Positions 8,391-16,967 of a stretch of 64,000 nt of DNA are shown piece after piece. The translations under genes were made by a program, and so were the position numbers. This stretch comes from an uncultured Gemmata sp. (GTDB lineage Bacteria > Planctomycetota > Planctomycetia > Gemmatales > Gemmataceae). The notes below the pieces were generated by a model. That model worked only from the letters and a program-made list of their open reading frames with translations. It had not been told where the DNA came from and ran no database searches. The stretch lies in assembly GCA_937924775.1 (NCBI GenBank), contig CALDUT010000011.1:124001-188000 (forward strand). The letters run 5' to 3'. Numbering within the stretch: the first letter of the stretch is position 1; the number at the start of each line of letters is the position of its first letter.

Positions 8391-9707
8391 TCACAAACCC
8401 TCCGCTTCGAAGCCCTTGCGGTATTCCTTGCGGACAAAAGCGTTGGCGGGGTCGTGGTTCGTGAACTTGAGGGCTTTGGCGTCCCAGTGCAAGTCGGTTT
8501 TGGGGAAACGCGTGGCCAAGCAACCGAGCAGCACCAGTTCCGTCAGCGGGCCCGCATAGCCGAACGCAGCGGACGGCTGGCCGTGGCCGCGGATCGCTTC
8601 CAGCCATTGCAGGTAGTGGTTGTCGCTGTGGACATCAGGCATTCGGAAATCGCGGAATTGTTCGCCGATGAGGATTGGATCGCCACCGGAGTTGTAGGGC
8701 GAATACAGAACCCCCTCGGTGCCGACGACGATGGAACCTTGGCTATCGAGTTCGCGGGAACCGATGAGCTGAACGATCTCGCGCGGCGGCCGCACCGAGC
8801 CGTTGTACCAGGTGAGCGTGACCGGATCGGTGGTGAACTTCGTACCGGGGAAGACGTACTTCACCTGCACGTCGAGCGACCAGTTGTAGTCGTTGGGCCC
8901 GGGTAATTCGGAGCGAATCAGACGCGGATGGCCCACGCCCAAGGCCCCGAAGACCGGGTCGAGAATGTGACAGCCCATGTCGCCGAAGGTGCCAGTGCCG
9001 AAGTCGAGCCGTTTGCGCCATTCGCCGGGGTGGTAGTAGCCTCGGATGAAGGGGCGTTCACGAGCCACGCCCAGCCACAGGTCCCAATGGAAACCGGCGG
9101 GTACCGGGTCGCTGCGGTTGGGTTTGGGAGCCTTATCGCCCCACGATTTACCGCTCCACGAATGGACTTCCTTCACCCGGCCGATCACGCCGTCCTGAAT
9201 GAGGCGCACGATGAGCTTGTGCTTGCGGGCCGAATGTACCTGAATGCCCATCTGGGTGATGAGTTTTTTCGCCGCGGCCACCTCGGTCAGCCGCCGGGCT
9301 TCGTGAACCGTTTGCGTCAGGGGTTTTTGCACATAAACGTGCAAGCCGCGGTTCATCGCCCGCATGGCGATGGGGGCGTGCATATGGTCGGGGGTTGATA
9401 CGTTCACCGCATCGAGGTGCTTTTCTTTCTCCAAAAGCTCTCGGTAGTCGGCATACACCTTGCAGTGGGGAAATCGTTCTTTCACCTTGTTGAGCCGCGA
9501 TTCATCGACCTCGGCCACCGCGACCAACTGGAAATGCTTGCTGGCCGACAGCGCCGTGATGTCGCTCCAGGCCATGCCGTTGGCGCCAAAGCTGGCGTGG
9601 CGGATAGTTTCACTGGGGGCGGCCTGGGCATGCCACCGCCAAACCATGGGCACGGCGAAAGCGGCGGTCGTCGTTTTCAGTAGTGTGCGGCGGGTCAGAC
9701 GCGACAT
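8391..9707 (-). CDS. Gfo/Idh/MocA family oxidoreductase with Tat signal
   Basis: 438 aa. The start MSRLTRRTLLKTTTAAFAVP is a twin-arginine signal (RRTLLK), so the protein should fold with its cofactor in the cytoplasm and be exported to the periplasm. The Rossmann domain follows (IRHASFGANGMAWSDI), then the lysine motif VYVQKPLTQTVHEARRL (EKP replaced by QKP) and the C-terminal domain. Tat-exported Gfo/Idh paralogues are abundant in Planctomycetes and probably process complex sugars. The gene stands alone, 213 bp from the GT4 gene and divergent from lipB. Confidence 0.88.
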   Translation of the reverse strand: MSRLTRRTLLKTTTAAFAVPMVWRWHAQAAPSETIRHASFGANGMAWSDITALSASKHFQLVAVAEVDESRLNKVKERFPHCKVYADYRELLEKEKHLDAVNVSTPDHMHAPIAMRAMNRGLHVYVQKPLTQTVHEARRLTEVAAAKKLITQMGIQVHSARKHKLIVRLIQDGVIGRVKEVHSWSGKSWGDKAPKPNRSDPVPAGFHWDLWLGVARERPFIRGYYHPGEWRKRLDFGTGTFGDMGCHILDPVFGALGVGHPRLIRSELPGPNDYNWSLDVQVKYVFPGTKFTTDPVTLTWYNGSVRPPREIVQLIGSRELDSQGSIVVGTEGVLYSPYNSGGDPILIGEQFRDFRMPDVHSDNHYLQWLEAIRGHGQPSAAFGYAGPLTELVLLGCLATRFPKTDLHWDAKALKFTNHDPANAFVRKEYRKGFEAEGL

Positions 9708-9905
9708 GGCACAAACTCCGGGGAGGACAACCTGACAAGGAAATCCACCTTACGCCAACTCCGCGGGGAAATCAATCGGCCGATCGCGGACCACTTCGGC
9801 TGGGTGAAACCGGGGCCGCGTGCTAAACTATCGTCATCAGCCATTGCGGCAGCCCCGGGAGGGCATTTTCTGCCGCGGCGGCCGACGGATGAGGTCACGA
9901 TTGGC

Positions 9906-10688
9906 GTGGACCGGGACGAAAGCAATTGTGCGGAGAACACGCTGCCGGGGGATTCTGCTCCCCTTGCGGCTTACGCTCCGCTGCGACCTTTGACGGCCTA
10001 TCTGCTGGGCCCGGTGGATTTCGACACCCTCGCGGCCTTCCAACGCCGCCTGGTGTACGAAGTGTCGGGGGATCGCGATCGCGGCGCGGTGATTGTCTGC
10101 GACCATCCAGTGAGCATCACGATTGGCCGCGATGGCAGTGTGGCCCATATTCGCCCCAGTGCTGAACAGTTGGCCCTGCGCGGCTGGCCGGTGCGCTGGG
10201 TGGCCCGAGGCGGGGGAACGATGCTCCATGTCCCTGGGCAGGTGACCTGTTATCCGATCCTGGCGCTGGATGCCTTCCAGCTGACCGCGGGGCGGTTTGT
10301 GAAGGAATTGCTGGCCGTGGCGGTCGATCTGGTGAGCGAGTTCGGGCTGACCGGCATCGCCGACGACCAGTGCCCCGGGGTGATGGTCGCCGGGCGGCGG
10401 CTGGTTCACATCGGCACCGCCATTCGCCGGGGGGTCACCTGCTATGGCCTGATTGTGAATGTCAACCCGGACTTAGCACCGTTTTGGGATGTTCGCTGCG
10501 ATGGTGCGAGCCTTCCCATGACATCGTTGGCCCGCGAAAGCCCCCGGCGTGTCCGCATCACCACGGTGCGGCAGCGGCTGGTCGAATTGCTGGTCGCCCG
10601 CTTTGGTTTCGATCGAATGTCCGTTTTCCATACACTGCCAACATCAGGACCCCAAGCCCGACACCATGCGTTCTCTCACGGTTCTTGA
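9906..10688 (+). CDS. lipB: Octanoyltransferase LipB (divergent active site)
   Basis: About 260 aa from the GTG at 9906; the frame is open back to a GTG at 9804, and a TTG at 9990 is also possible, so the start is unsettled. The core shows ITIGRDGSVAHI, RGGGTMLHVPGQ (canonical RGGxxTxHGPGQ), and IRRGVTCYGLIVNVN followed by FWDVRCDG, which should hold the acyl-accepting Cys. LipB transfers octanoate from ACP to lipoyl domains. Oddly, the usual catalytic Lys position reads Arg (AGRRLVHIG) and the HG before the ALNVN motif reads YG. It overlaps lipA by 23 bp. Confidence 0.8.
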   Translation: MDRDESNCAENTLPGDSAPLAAYAPLRPLTAYLLGPVDFDTLAAFQRRLVYEVSGDRDRGAVIVCDHPVSITIGRDGSVAHIRPSAEQLALRGWPVRWVARGGGTMLHVPGQVTCYPILALDAFQLTAGRFVKELLAVAVDLVSEFGLTGIADDQCPGVMVAGRRLVHIGTAIRRGVTCYGLIVNVNPDLAPFWDVRCDGASLPMTSLARESPRRVRITTVRQRLVELLVARFGFDRMSVFHTLPTSGPQARHHAFSHGS

Positions 10689-11571
10689 CACCCCCGCCGG
10701 GGCGTCGCGGCCCCCCACGGGGGGAGGCCGCCTGCCGGCCTGGCTGAAACGGCCACTGCCCGCGGGTAACGGCAATAACTTCACGGCCCGGCTCATCGAG
10801 GATTTACGCCTCGAAACCGTCTGCGAAAGTGCCCGCTGCCCCAATCGCCCGGAGTGCTGGTCGCGCCGCACGGCGACCTTCATGATCATGGGCAACCGGT
10901 GTACCCGCACATGCAGTTTCTGTTCCGTGCCCAAGGGCACCCCCGAACCCCTGGAAGACGACGAGCCGCAGCGTCTGGCCGAAGCCGCGGCCCGGCTGGG
11001 GCTTCAGCATGTGGTCATCACCTCGGTCACCCGCGACGACCTGCCCGACGGCGGCGCGGGGCACTTCGTCCGCTGTATCGCCGCGGTCCGCCAACGGCTG
11101 CCCAGAGCGGTCGTTGAGGTCCTGACACCCGATTTTCTCGGCGATCCGGCGGCCATCGACGCGGTCATCGAGGCCCAGCCCGAGGTCTTCAACCACAATC
11201 TCGAAACGGTGCCCCGCTTGCACCGGATCGTTCGCGGCCGGGCCCAATACGCCCGCAGCCTGGGCCTGTTGGAACGAGTGAAACGCCGAGCCCCGCACAT
11301 CGTCACCAAAGCCGGCCTGATGCTCGGCATCGGCGAAACCATCGACGAACTTTTCGAGGTTCTGGCCGACCTGCGCGCCATCCACTGCGACGTTCTGACG
11401 CTGGGGCAATATCTGGCCCCCACGGCCCGGCACATCCCAGTGCAGCGCTTCGTGCCACCCAAGGAGTTCGACACCCTGGCCGCCACCGCGCGGTTGTTGG
11501 GCTTCCGCCAGGTGGTGGCCGGGCCTTTCGTTCGCTCCAGTTATCATGCCGACGAAATGGTGAAACCGTGA
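10666..11571 (+). CDS. lipA: Lipoyl synthase LipA
   Basis: 301 aa radical SAM enzyme that inserts two sulfurs into octanoyl groups to form lipoyl cofactors. Both clusters are visible: CESARCPNRPEC (auxiliary 4Fe-4S, CxxxxCxxxxxC) and CTRTCSFC (radical SAM CxxxCxxC). EVFNHNLETVPRL and TKAGLMLGIGET are family motifs, and the C-terminal FVRSSYHADE contains the RSSY serine ligand of the auxiliary cluster. ATG 10666 (MRSLTVLDTP) lies inside the lipB end. Its stop overlaps the next gene as GTGA. Confidence 0.96.
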   Translation: MRSLTVLDTPAGASRPPTGGGRLPAWLKRPLPAGNGNNFTARLIEDLRLETVCESARCPNRPECWSRRTATFMIMGNRCTRTCSFCSVPKGTPEPLEDDEPQRLAEAAARLGLQHVVITSVTRDDLPDGGAGHFVRCIAAVRQRLPRAVVEVLTPDFLGDPAAIDAVIEAQPEVFNHNLETVPRLHRIVRGRAQYARSLGLLERVKRRAPHIVTKAGLMLGIGETIDELFEVLADLRAIHCDVLTLGQYLAPTARHIPVQRFVPPKEFDTLAATARLLGFRQVVAGPFVRSSYHADEMVKP

Positions 11572-11816
11572 ACGACTCCCGCTATGTGCCGATTGCGGTC
11601 CCCGAATTGGGTTCATCGTCGATCCGCTTCAGCCTCTGGCATGTCGCGGTGGGCGATGCCGTGGTTGAAGGCGACCGGGTCGCGGAGTTGGTGATTCCCG
11701 GGGCGGTTTTCGATGTCAGCGCACCGGTCAGCGGAACCCTCGTCGCGCGCGCCGCGCAGCCCGGGGATACGGTCGTGGTCCGTCAGGTGATCGGCACCCT
11801 ACGCGAAGACCGCTGA
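11568..11816 (+). CDS. Stand-alone biotin/lipoyl-like domain protein lacking the acceptor lysine
   Basis: 82 aa, essentially one lipoyl/biotinyl domain (VPELGSSSIRFSLWHVAVGD, then VSAPVSGTLVARAAQPGDTV). It starts at GTG 11568, sharing GTGA with the lipA stop, so it is translationally coupled to lipA. In E2 and GcvH-type domains the hairpin carries DKA with the modified Lys; here the same place reads LVIPGAVFDV, and the protein contains no lysine at all. It therefore cannot be lipoylated on lysine. It may be a carrier-like partner of LipA/LipB or have another role. Confidence 0.8.
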   Translation: MNDSRYVPIAVPELGSSSIRFSLWHVAVGDAVVEGDRVAELVIPGAVFDVSAPVSGTLVARAAQPGDTVVVRQVIGTLREDR

Positions 11817-11857
11817 CGCCTCTGGACCCAACCACCTCCCCCTTCGGAAGCACCATC

Positions 11858-12502
11858 ATGGCTCGGCCCGTCTTTCTGTCGCTCGATGGCCTCGACGGCA
11901 CCGGCAAAACCACCCAATGCCGGTTGCTGGTGGAATGGCTGCACGCGCAGAAAATCCCGGTTACGGCCTGCGCCGATCCCGGCGGAACCTCCTTGGGCCA
12001 GGAATTGCGGCGGCTGCTCCTCTTTGGCCGCGAACACCCCATCGCCACCATCACCGAGGCGTTACTCTTCATGGCCTCGCGGGCGCAGTTGGTGGAGGAA
12101 GTGATCCGACCGGCTTTGGACCGAGGAGAAGTCGTCGTTTCCGATCGCTTCCTTTTGGCCAATGTGGTGTATCAAGGCCACGCCGGGGGGTTGACCCCGG
12201 CCGACCTGTGGCTGGTCGGGCGGTTCGCCACCGGGGGATTGGAGCCCGACCTGACCCTCGTCTTCGATCTGCCTCCGGAATTGGCTGTCCAGCGGCGGCA
12301 GCGCGACGCCGACCGCTTCGAAGATCGCGGGCCAGAATACTACGCCCGCGTCCGCACCGGCTTCACCTATGAAGCGGGGATCCGGCCCGAAAAACACCGG
12401 CTCATTGACGCCACCCCCCCGATCGACACAGTTCAACTCGAGGTCCGGCGTCATGTGAGCCGCCTCCTGACCGAACACGGCTGGAATCTGTCGTCGGGCT
12501 GA
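11858..12502 (+). CDS. tmk: Thymidylate kinase
   Basis: 214 aa, usual length. It phosphorylates dTMP to dTDP in the cytoplasm. The P-loop is LDGLDGTGKTTQ; the DR(Y/F) motif is VVSDRFLLANVVYQG; the acidic-basic EDR segment is DRFEDRGPEYYARV. The aspartate of the TMK DPGGT motif is present (CADPGGTSLG). The gene lies 41 bp after the lipoyl-like gene and 20 bp before holB; the tmk-holB pairing is common in bacteria and supports both calls. Confidence 0.95.
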   Translation: MARPVFLSLDGLDGTGKTTQCRLLVEWLHAQKIPVTACADPGGTSLGQELRRLLLFGREHPIATITEALLFMASRAQLVEEVIRPALDRGEVVVSDRFLLANVVYQGHAGGLTPADLWLVGRFATGGLEPDLTLVFDLPPELAVQRRQRDADRFEDRGPEYYARVRTGFTYEAGIRPEKHRLIDATPPIDTVQLEVRRHVSRLLTEHGWNLSSG

Positions 12503-12522
12503 TCCGCGGAAAGGATATCGTC

Positions 12523-13560
12523 ATGGCGTGGCACAACATCCGCGGGCACGACGCCGTGTGGCACCTGTTTCTCACCGCCCTCGAGCAGAACCGTTTGGGG
12601 CAGGCCTATTTATTGGTCGGCCCGGAAGGTATCGGCAAAACCCTTTTCGCACGGGCCTTGGCCCAAGCGTTACTGTGTGAGCGGCCCCCGGCCCGGCTCA
12701 GTGCCTGCACGCGTTGCCCCGCCTGCGCCCAGGTCGTTGCGGGCACCCACCCGGACGTGCTCGTTCTCCGCACACCCGACGGCAAACACGAGCTGCCCGT
12801 CGCGGCCATGCGCGAATTCTGTGCCCAGTTGGCCCGCACACCGGTGCGCGGGGCCCGCAAAATCGGCATTGTCGAAGATGCGGACGACTTCAACGACGAA
12901 TCCGCCAATTCTTTCCTCAAAACCCTCGAAGAACCGCCCCCGGGCACACTGCTGCTGCTGATCGCCACCAGCACCGACCGACAACTGCCGACGATTTTGT
13001 CCCGCTGTCAGGTGGTCCACTTCGCCCCCCTGAGCGAAGCCGACATCGTCGCCATCCTCGAACACCACGGCCTCGCCGACGCAGACCAACGCCTGCGGCT
13101 GGCCCGGCTGGCCGGCGGCAGTGCCGCGCGGGCCCTGGCTCTGGCCGACGCGTCCTTCGCCACCTTCCGGCGGCAACTGCTCGATGGCCTGCTGGCCCCG
13201 CAGCCCGATTTCCGCCGCCTCACCCAACTGTGGACACAATTCCACGACGACGCCAGCAAAGACTCCGCCGCCCAACGCCTGCGCGCTACCCTGGTCCTGC
13301 AGCTTCTCATCGATACTCTCCGCCACGCCCTGAAACGCTCGCTGGGCCTGCCGGTGGAGGGGATCGACGCCGCGGAACTGCTGCAACTGACTGCCTTCGC
13401 CGAACGCGTCGGCACCGAGGGTCTGCTCGAATTGCTGGAACACTGTTTCGCCGCCGAGCATTATGTGGAACGACGGGTGCAATTGCTGCTGATCGTCGAA
13501 ACGATCGTCGGGAAATTTTGCGCTGTGCATGCCGGCAACAGTCGTTCCGGGATAAGCTGA
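12523..13560 (+). CDS. holB: DNA polymerase III delta' subunit
   Basis: 345 aa clamp-loader AAA+ ATPase-like subunit. It shows the P-loop GPEGIGKTLFARALAQALLC, a zinc-binding cysteine cluster CTRCPACAQV near residues 65-74 preceded by another Cys, and the SRC motif ILSRCQVVHFAPL. ADDFNDESANSFLKTLEEPP is the Walker B/sensor neighbourhood of the delta'/tau family, and it keeps the P-loop Lys. It sits directly downstream of tmk. HolB loads the beta clamp as part of the gamma/tau complex. Confidence 0.92.
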   Translation: MAWHNIRGHDAVWHLFLTALEQNRLGQAYLLVGPEGIGKTLFARALAQALLCERPPARLSACTRCPACAQVVAGTHPDVLVLRTPDGKHELPVAAMREFCAQLARTPVRGARKIGIVEDADDFNDESANSFLKTLEEPPPGTLLLLIATSTDRQLPTILSRCQVVHFAPLSEADIVAILEHHGLADADQRLRLARLAGGSAARALALADASFATFRRQLLDGLLAPQPDFRRLTQLWTQFHDDASKDSAAQRLRATLVLQLLIDTLRHALKRSLGLPVEGIDAAELLQLTAFAERVGTEGLLELLEHCFAAEHYVERRVQLLLIVETIVGKFCAVHAGNSRSGIS

Positions 13561-13622
13561 ACTCCGCGCAATAACCCGCAAAGCCACGCCGGCGGGTGAA
13601 TCCCTCCGCCCACCCGACAACC

Positions 13623-13640
13623 CCGCCTGCTGTCAGGCGG
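13623..13640. terminator. GC hairpin after holB (terminator-like)
   Basis: A perfect 7-bp stem (CCGCCTG / CAGGCGG) with a 4-nt loop lies 63 bp after the holB stop and before the small lipoprotein gene. There is no T-run immediately after it, so intrinsic termination is only possible, not shown. Confidence 0.35.
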
Positions 13641-13693
13641 CCCTAACGCGAACTTTCCCTTGTTTCTTCGTGGTCCGCCGGTATATCCGCGGC

Positions 13694-13936
13694 ATGGCGT
13701 GGTGGATGCGATGGGCCCTGTTGGCTGTGGGATTGCTCGTGACGGGTTGCACAAATGCCCCGATCGCGGGCTTTTTGGATACCTGCTTTCCCAGCCGGGC
13801 CAAGTCGCCGCCATCCCCGGCCGTTCCGCGGCCCGATCCCATCCTCGACGTTCCTGCCAACGTCCCAGTTCCGCCGCGACCAGGGAGTGCCCCTCAACAG
13901 CCGCCGATTCCCCCACCGGCACCACTTGTGCCATAA
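13694..13936 (+). CDS. Small proline-rich lipoprotein
   Basis: 80 aa from ATG 13694; the frame is open back to a GTG at 13670, which would add eight residues. The N-terminus MAWWMRWALLAVGLLVTGC is a lipoprotein signal with lipobox VTGC, so the mature protein would begin with a lipidated Cys and be anchored in a membrane. The remainder is proline-rich and probably disordered, ending QQPPIPPPAPLVP. No family is recognised. It converges with the CHAD gene. Confidence 0.55.
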   Translation: MAWWMRWALLAVGLLVTGCTNAPIAGFLDTCFPSRAKSPPSPAVPRPDPILDVPANVPVPPRPGSAPQQPPIPPPAPLVP

Positions 13937-14081
13937 GTGATTGCTATTTCAGTTTTTAAGATCAATAGTACCTGTCGGCGGCTTCGGTCGACGAGGGTTG
14001 GTGTTTCTGGTGTACCGATCGATTTACCCCGGCTGGAGGAGGAGGGTAGGCCGGAGTGCAATTTCCGTAAGTTAAATCTAG

Positions 14082-15038
14082 CTAAGAGATTGCGACAGAA
14101 GCAGCGATCGCCAGCTTCAGCTCGTGCATCGCGTCGAGCCACTGCTTGCGCCAGGCGCGGAAGGCTTTCCTCCCCGCGGGGATGCGGGCCTTGAGGACCG
14201 CGGTCAGGCCCTCGAAGCCCTTGCGTACGCGGCTCCACTCTTGGGGCAGAAGCGCCTGCAGCATCGCTCGGATGTGGCCCAACCGGTCGAGGCCCACGGC
14301 CGCATCTTGAATGTCGCCCAACAGTTCCTGCACCCTTTCCACCGCGGGATAAATCCTGTCGCGGACCAAGGGCGGGAAACAATCGGCGAAAATTTCGATG
14401 GCATAGCGAAGCCGCTTGGCCGCGATTCGCAGCGCGTGCAGTTCAGACGGGTTTTGGGGATTGGCTTCAACATCTGCGGTGAAGGTGCGGAAAAGGGCGC
14501 CGAGCTGTTGGGTCGCCAATTCGCCCAGATGAGCGGTCGTCGCAAGGGCGGGCTCGGATGGGGGACGGATGCGTGTGAGCAATTCGCGGGCCAATTCCGC
14601 CCATAGCGGCCCGGCGTCAGCGGCGACGGCAACCAACTGCTCTTGGGCCGCGGCCCGTTGACCACATGCATAGCCGACCAGACAATCCAACGCCGGTTTA
14701 GCGGCCGCCGCACGCAGAGCCGGGATCGTCGGCAAGGCCAGTAAGAAAACGTCCCAGTCGCGGGCGGCCCCGGCGGCCCGGCGGAGGGTGCGCAGCGTGC
14801 GTTTGGCGTTTTTGAACAGCTTGCGCGGGAGTACCTCCGCGAAGACGCGCAGCGCCGCGTTGGCCCGCCGGGTGCCGACCCGCAACTGGTGGACGTGTTC
14901 CACATCCTCGTAGGGTTTTTCACAAGCCAGCGGCAGGTAATGCTCCACGACGGCGAAGCGGGCGGTCAGCACCCGCTGGGCCGCTTCTGCGACCGGCAGG
15001 TTCGGTGTCAGCCCCGCGATCCATTTAGCATCGGCCAT
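14082..15038 (-). CDS. CHAD domain-containing protein
   Basis: 318 aa. VHQLRVGTRRANAALRVF (about residues 49-66) and LHALRIAAKRLRYAIEIF (about 200-217) are the two histidine/arginine-rich helices that define CHAD domains, which bind polyphosphate through conserved basic residues. No CYTH domain is present. It is probably cytoplasmic and may associate with polyphosphate granules. It lies 27 bp downstream of the second membrane GTPase on the same strand, so it may share a transcript. Confidence 0.9.
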   Translation of the reverse strand: MADAKWIAGLTPNLPVAEAAQRVLTARFAVVEHYLPLACEKPYEDVEHVHQLRVGTRRANAALRVFAEVLPRKLFKNAKRTLRTLRRAAGAARDWDVFLLALPTIPALRAAAAKPALDCLVGYACGQRAAAQEQLVAVAADAGPLWAELARELLTRIRPPSEPALATTAHLGELATQQLGALFRTFTADVEANPQNPSELHALRIAAKRLRYAIEIFADCFPPLVRDRIYPAVERVQELLGDIQDAAVGLDRLGHIRAMLQALLPQEWSRVRKGFEGLTAVLKARIPAGRKAFRAWRKQWLDAMHELKLAIAASVAIS

Positions 15039-15065
15039 TGGTTGTATCCGCGTCGAAACAAGTGT

Positions 15066-16967
15066 TCATTTTCCGTACAGCTCGGCGATCCGGGCCGTCT
15101 GCTGGCGGCGGGTCAACCACTCTTGGACCTGTTTCACCTCGGCCAGGAAACGATCGACCTGCTGACGTTCCTGGCCGATCGCCTCCGCCACCTGGTCGGG
15201 AATGGCCAGATATATCCGCTCCAGGGCTGCGGCCAGCCGTTGGCCCAGTTCCGCATGAAACTGATGGCGAATGGCCGGCCAGCGTACCGGCAAGAGCATG
15301 GCCACAAGCAAATGCATCACAATGATGACCACCAACGGAATCAAGACGATCAAAGCCATGCGGAAGAAATCCGGGATGTCGCCATAGATGAAGAAATTCC
15401 ACAAAATCCAAGCCGCGGTGGCCACCAGCGCCATCTCGGGCAGTATATTGGCCAGAAGCGTCAGGCTCCGACGGAGGAGCCCTCGCCAGCCGGTGGGGTG
15501 CGTGGCTTGCCGTTCCACTTCGGCGAGCGCGTCGATCACGGCCTGGGTCAGATCTTCGTGGTCGTCGCGGCGGGCCGCGGCGTGGGTCGGTTCGGTCAAT
15601 AGGCCCAAGGGGAAGCCTTTCATGTCCGCATCGACCAACAGGCGGTGGACCAGCGCGGTACTCCGCTGATCGAGAACCCGTTCCCGGGCCGTGCGGGCAC
15701 ACGCGTGGACAAATTCGCCCAAATTCCACTGCGCAGAGGTTTCGATGCGCCCCCCCCGGAGTCGCCCCTTGAGTCCGGTGAGCGGGAGGCGGTCGCGGAG
15801 GGTGCTGCTCGCGTAACGCAGGCGGGTGGTCAGCTTCAGATAGGCCCCCATCAGGCCGCGGAACTGGGTTTGGCCTTCCACACTGAAATGATGCTCCACT
15901 TCGGTTTGATACGGCTCCAAGGTCCCGACGAGGACATCGGCTTGGACGTCGGCCTCGTCGATGAGGCTGGCGTGCCAGGCCGCCTTGACGCGCTGGGCTT
16001 CGCTGGTCAGATCGGGGGGGCGGATGGTTTCGACCGCCTGTTGCAAGTGGGTGAGCAGTTGTCCGACACCCCGAGCTTTCACCGCTTCGATCTCCAGTCG
16101 GCTCAGACCCAATTCCAGCCATTGCCGCAACTGGGGGAATTGTTCACCCTCCGGCAAATCCGGGGGCGGCGGCGGTGGGCCGTCGCCGGAGTGGTTCTGT
16201 GCGGCTTCCAGCCATCGTTGGGCGCTGGTGCGAAATAGCAGCGGGTTTTGGAAGCCTTCGGCTTTCAGATCGCGGAGCCAATCGTCGTCGGGCCGCAGAC
16301 CGCTTTCGCCGGTCAGGCAGCGGTCCCATTTGTTCAAGACGAAGGCAAAAGCGCGCCGCTGCCGCTGCTGTTTGAACAATTCCCAACCGAGGCGATCGTG
16401 GTATTTTTCCTGGGAACCGACGTAGAGAACAATGTCGGCGATGGGGAGTAGGGTGAGGAATTTTTCACGATTGGTCAGGTCGTTGGAGTCGAGATCGGGG
16501 GTATCGACAAGGACTTTTTGTTCGAGGGCGGCGCGGTCGTGTTGGACCAGGCGGCACAGGCGCAGGGCCGGGTCGAGCCGGTCGGTTTTCACACTCTGAT
16601 GGAAGTAGACCACCGGATCGCGGGTCGTGGGCCGGGTGAAGGAGGCCGTGGCGATCGGAGCTCCGGCCAGGGCGTTCAGGAGTGTCGATTTGCCCACACC
16701 GGTGCCGCCCATGAGCATGACGACCAGGAGAGGTTTATCCACATCGAGCGACTCGGCCTGGCGGCGCAGATCGTCGGCCAAGCCTTCCAGTTCGGCCCGC
16801 TGTAGCAGGGTGAGCGGATAGTGGCGCCGGTTGTCGAGGAGGTGGCGGAGCTGGCGTTCGAGCCCGCGTAACAGGGGGGCGAGCGTGCGCAGCAGCGGCG
16901 GCTCCTCGGGGGGCCCCGGGGGTGGGGGCGAGGCTGGCGTGGGGCTGGAACTGGTGGTGTCATTCAT
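15066..16967 (-). CDS. Membrane-associated dynamin-like/Era-like GTPase (second of a pair)
   Basis: 633 aa. After a proline-rich N-terminus, G1 is GGTGVGKSTLLNAL (near residue 88), the G2 region contains TRPTTRDPVVY, G3 is VLVDTPDLDS, and G4 is a good NKWD. The middle is long and helical. Two transmembrane segments follow near residues 520-570 (MALVATAAWILWNFFIYG and ALIVLIPLVVIIVMHLLVAM). The C-terminus (LAEVKQVQEWLTRRQQ) is probably coiled coil. This layout resembles bacterial dynamin-like or YfjP-type GTPases. ATG 16967 overlaps the stop of the first GTPase as ATGA, so the two are made together. Confidence 0.82.
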   Translation of the reverse strand: MNDTTSSSPTPASPPPPGPPEEPPLLRTLAPLLRGLERQLRHLLDNRRHYPLTLLQRAELEGLADDLRRQAESLDVDKPLLVVMLMGGTGVGKSTLLNALAGAPIATASFTRPTTRDPVVYFHQSVKTDRLDPALRLCRLVQHDRAALEQKVLVDTPDLDSNDLTNREKFLTLLPIADIVLYVGSQEKYHDRLGWELFKQQRQRRAFAFVLNKWDRCLTGESGLRPDDDWLRDLKAEGFQNPLLFRTSAQRWLEAAQNHSGDGPPPPPPDLPEGEQFPQLRQWLELGLSRLEIEAVKARGVGQLLTHLQQAVETIRPPDLTSEAQRVKAAWHASLIDEADVQADVLVGTLEPYQTEVEHHFSVEGQTQFRGLMGAYLKLTTRLRYASSTLRDRLPLTGLKGRLRGGRIETSAQWNLGEFVHACARTARERVLDQRSTALVHRLLVDADMKGFPLGLLTEPTHAAARRDDHEDLTQAVIDALAEVERQATHPTGWRGLLRRSLTLLANILPEMALVATAAWILWNFFIYGDIPDFFRMALIVLIPLVVIIVMHLLVAMLLPVRWPAIRHQFHAELGQRLAAALERIYLAIPDQVAEAIGQERQQVDRFLAEVKQVQEWLTRRQQTARIAELYGK

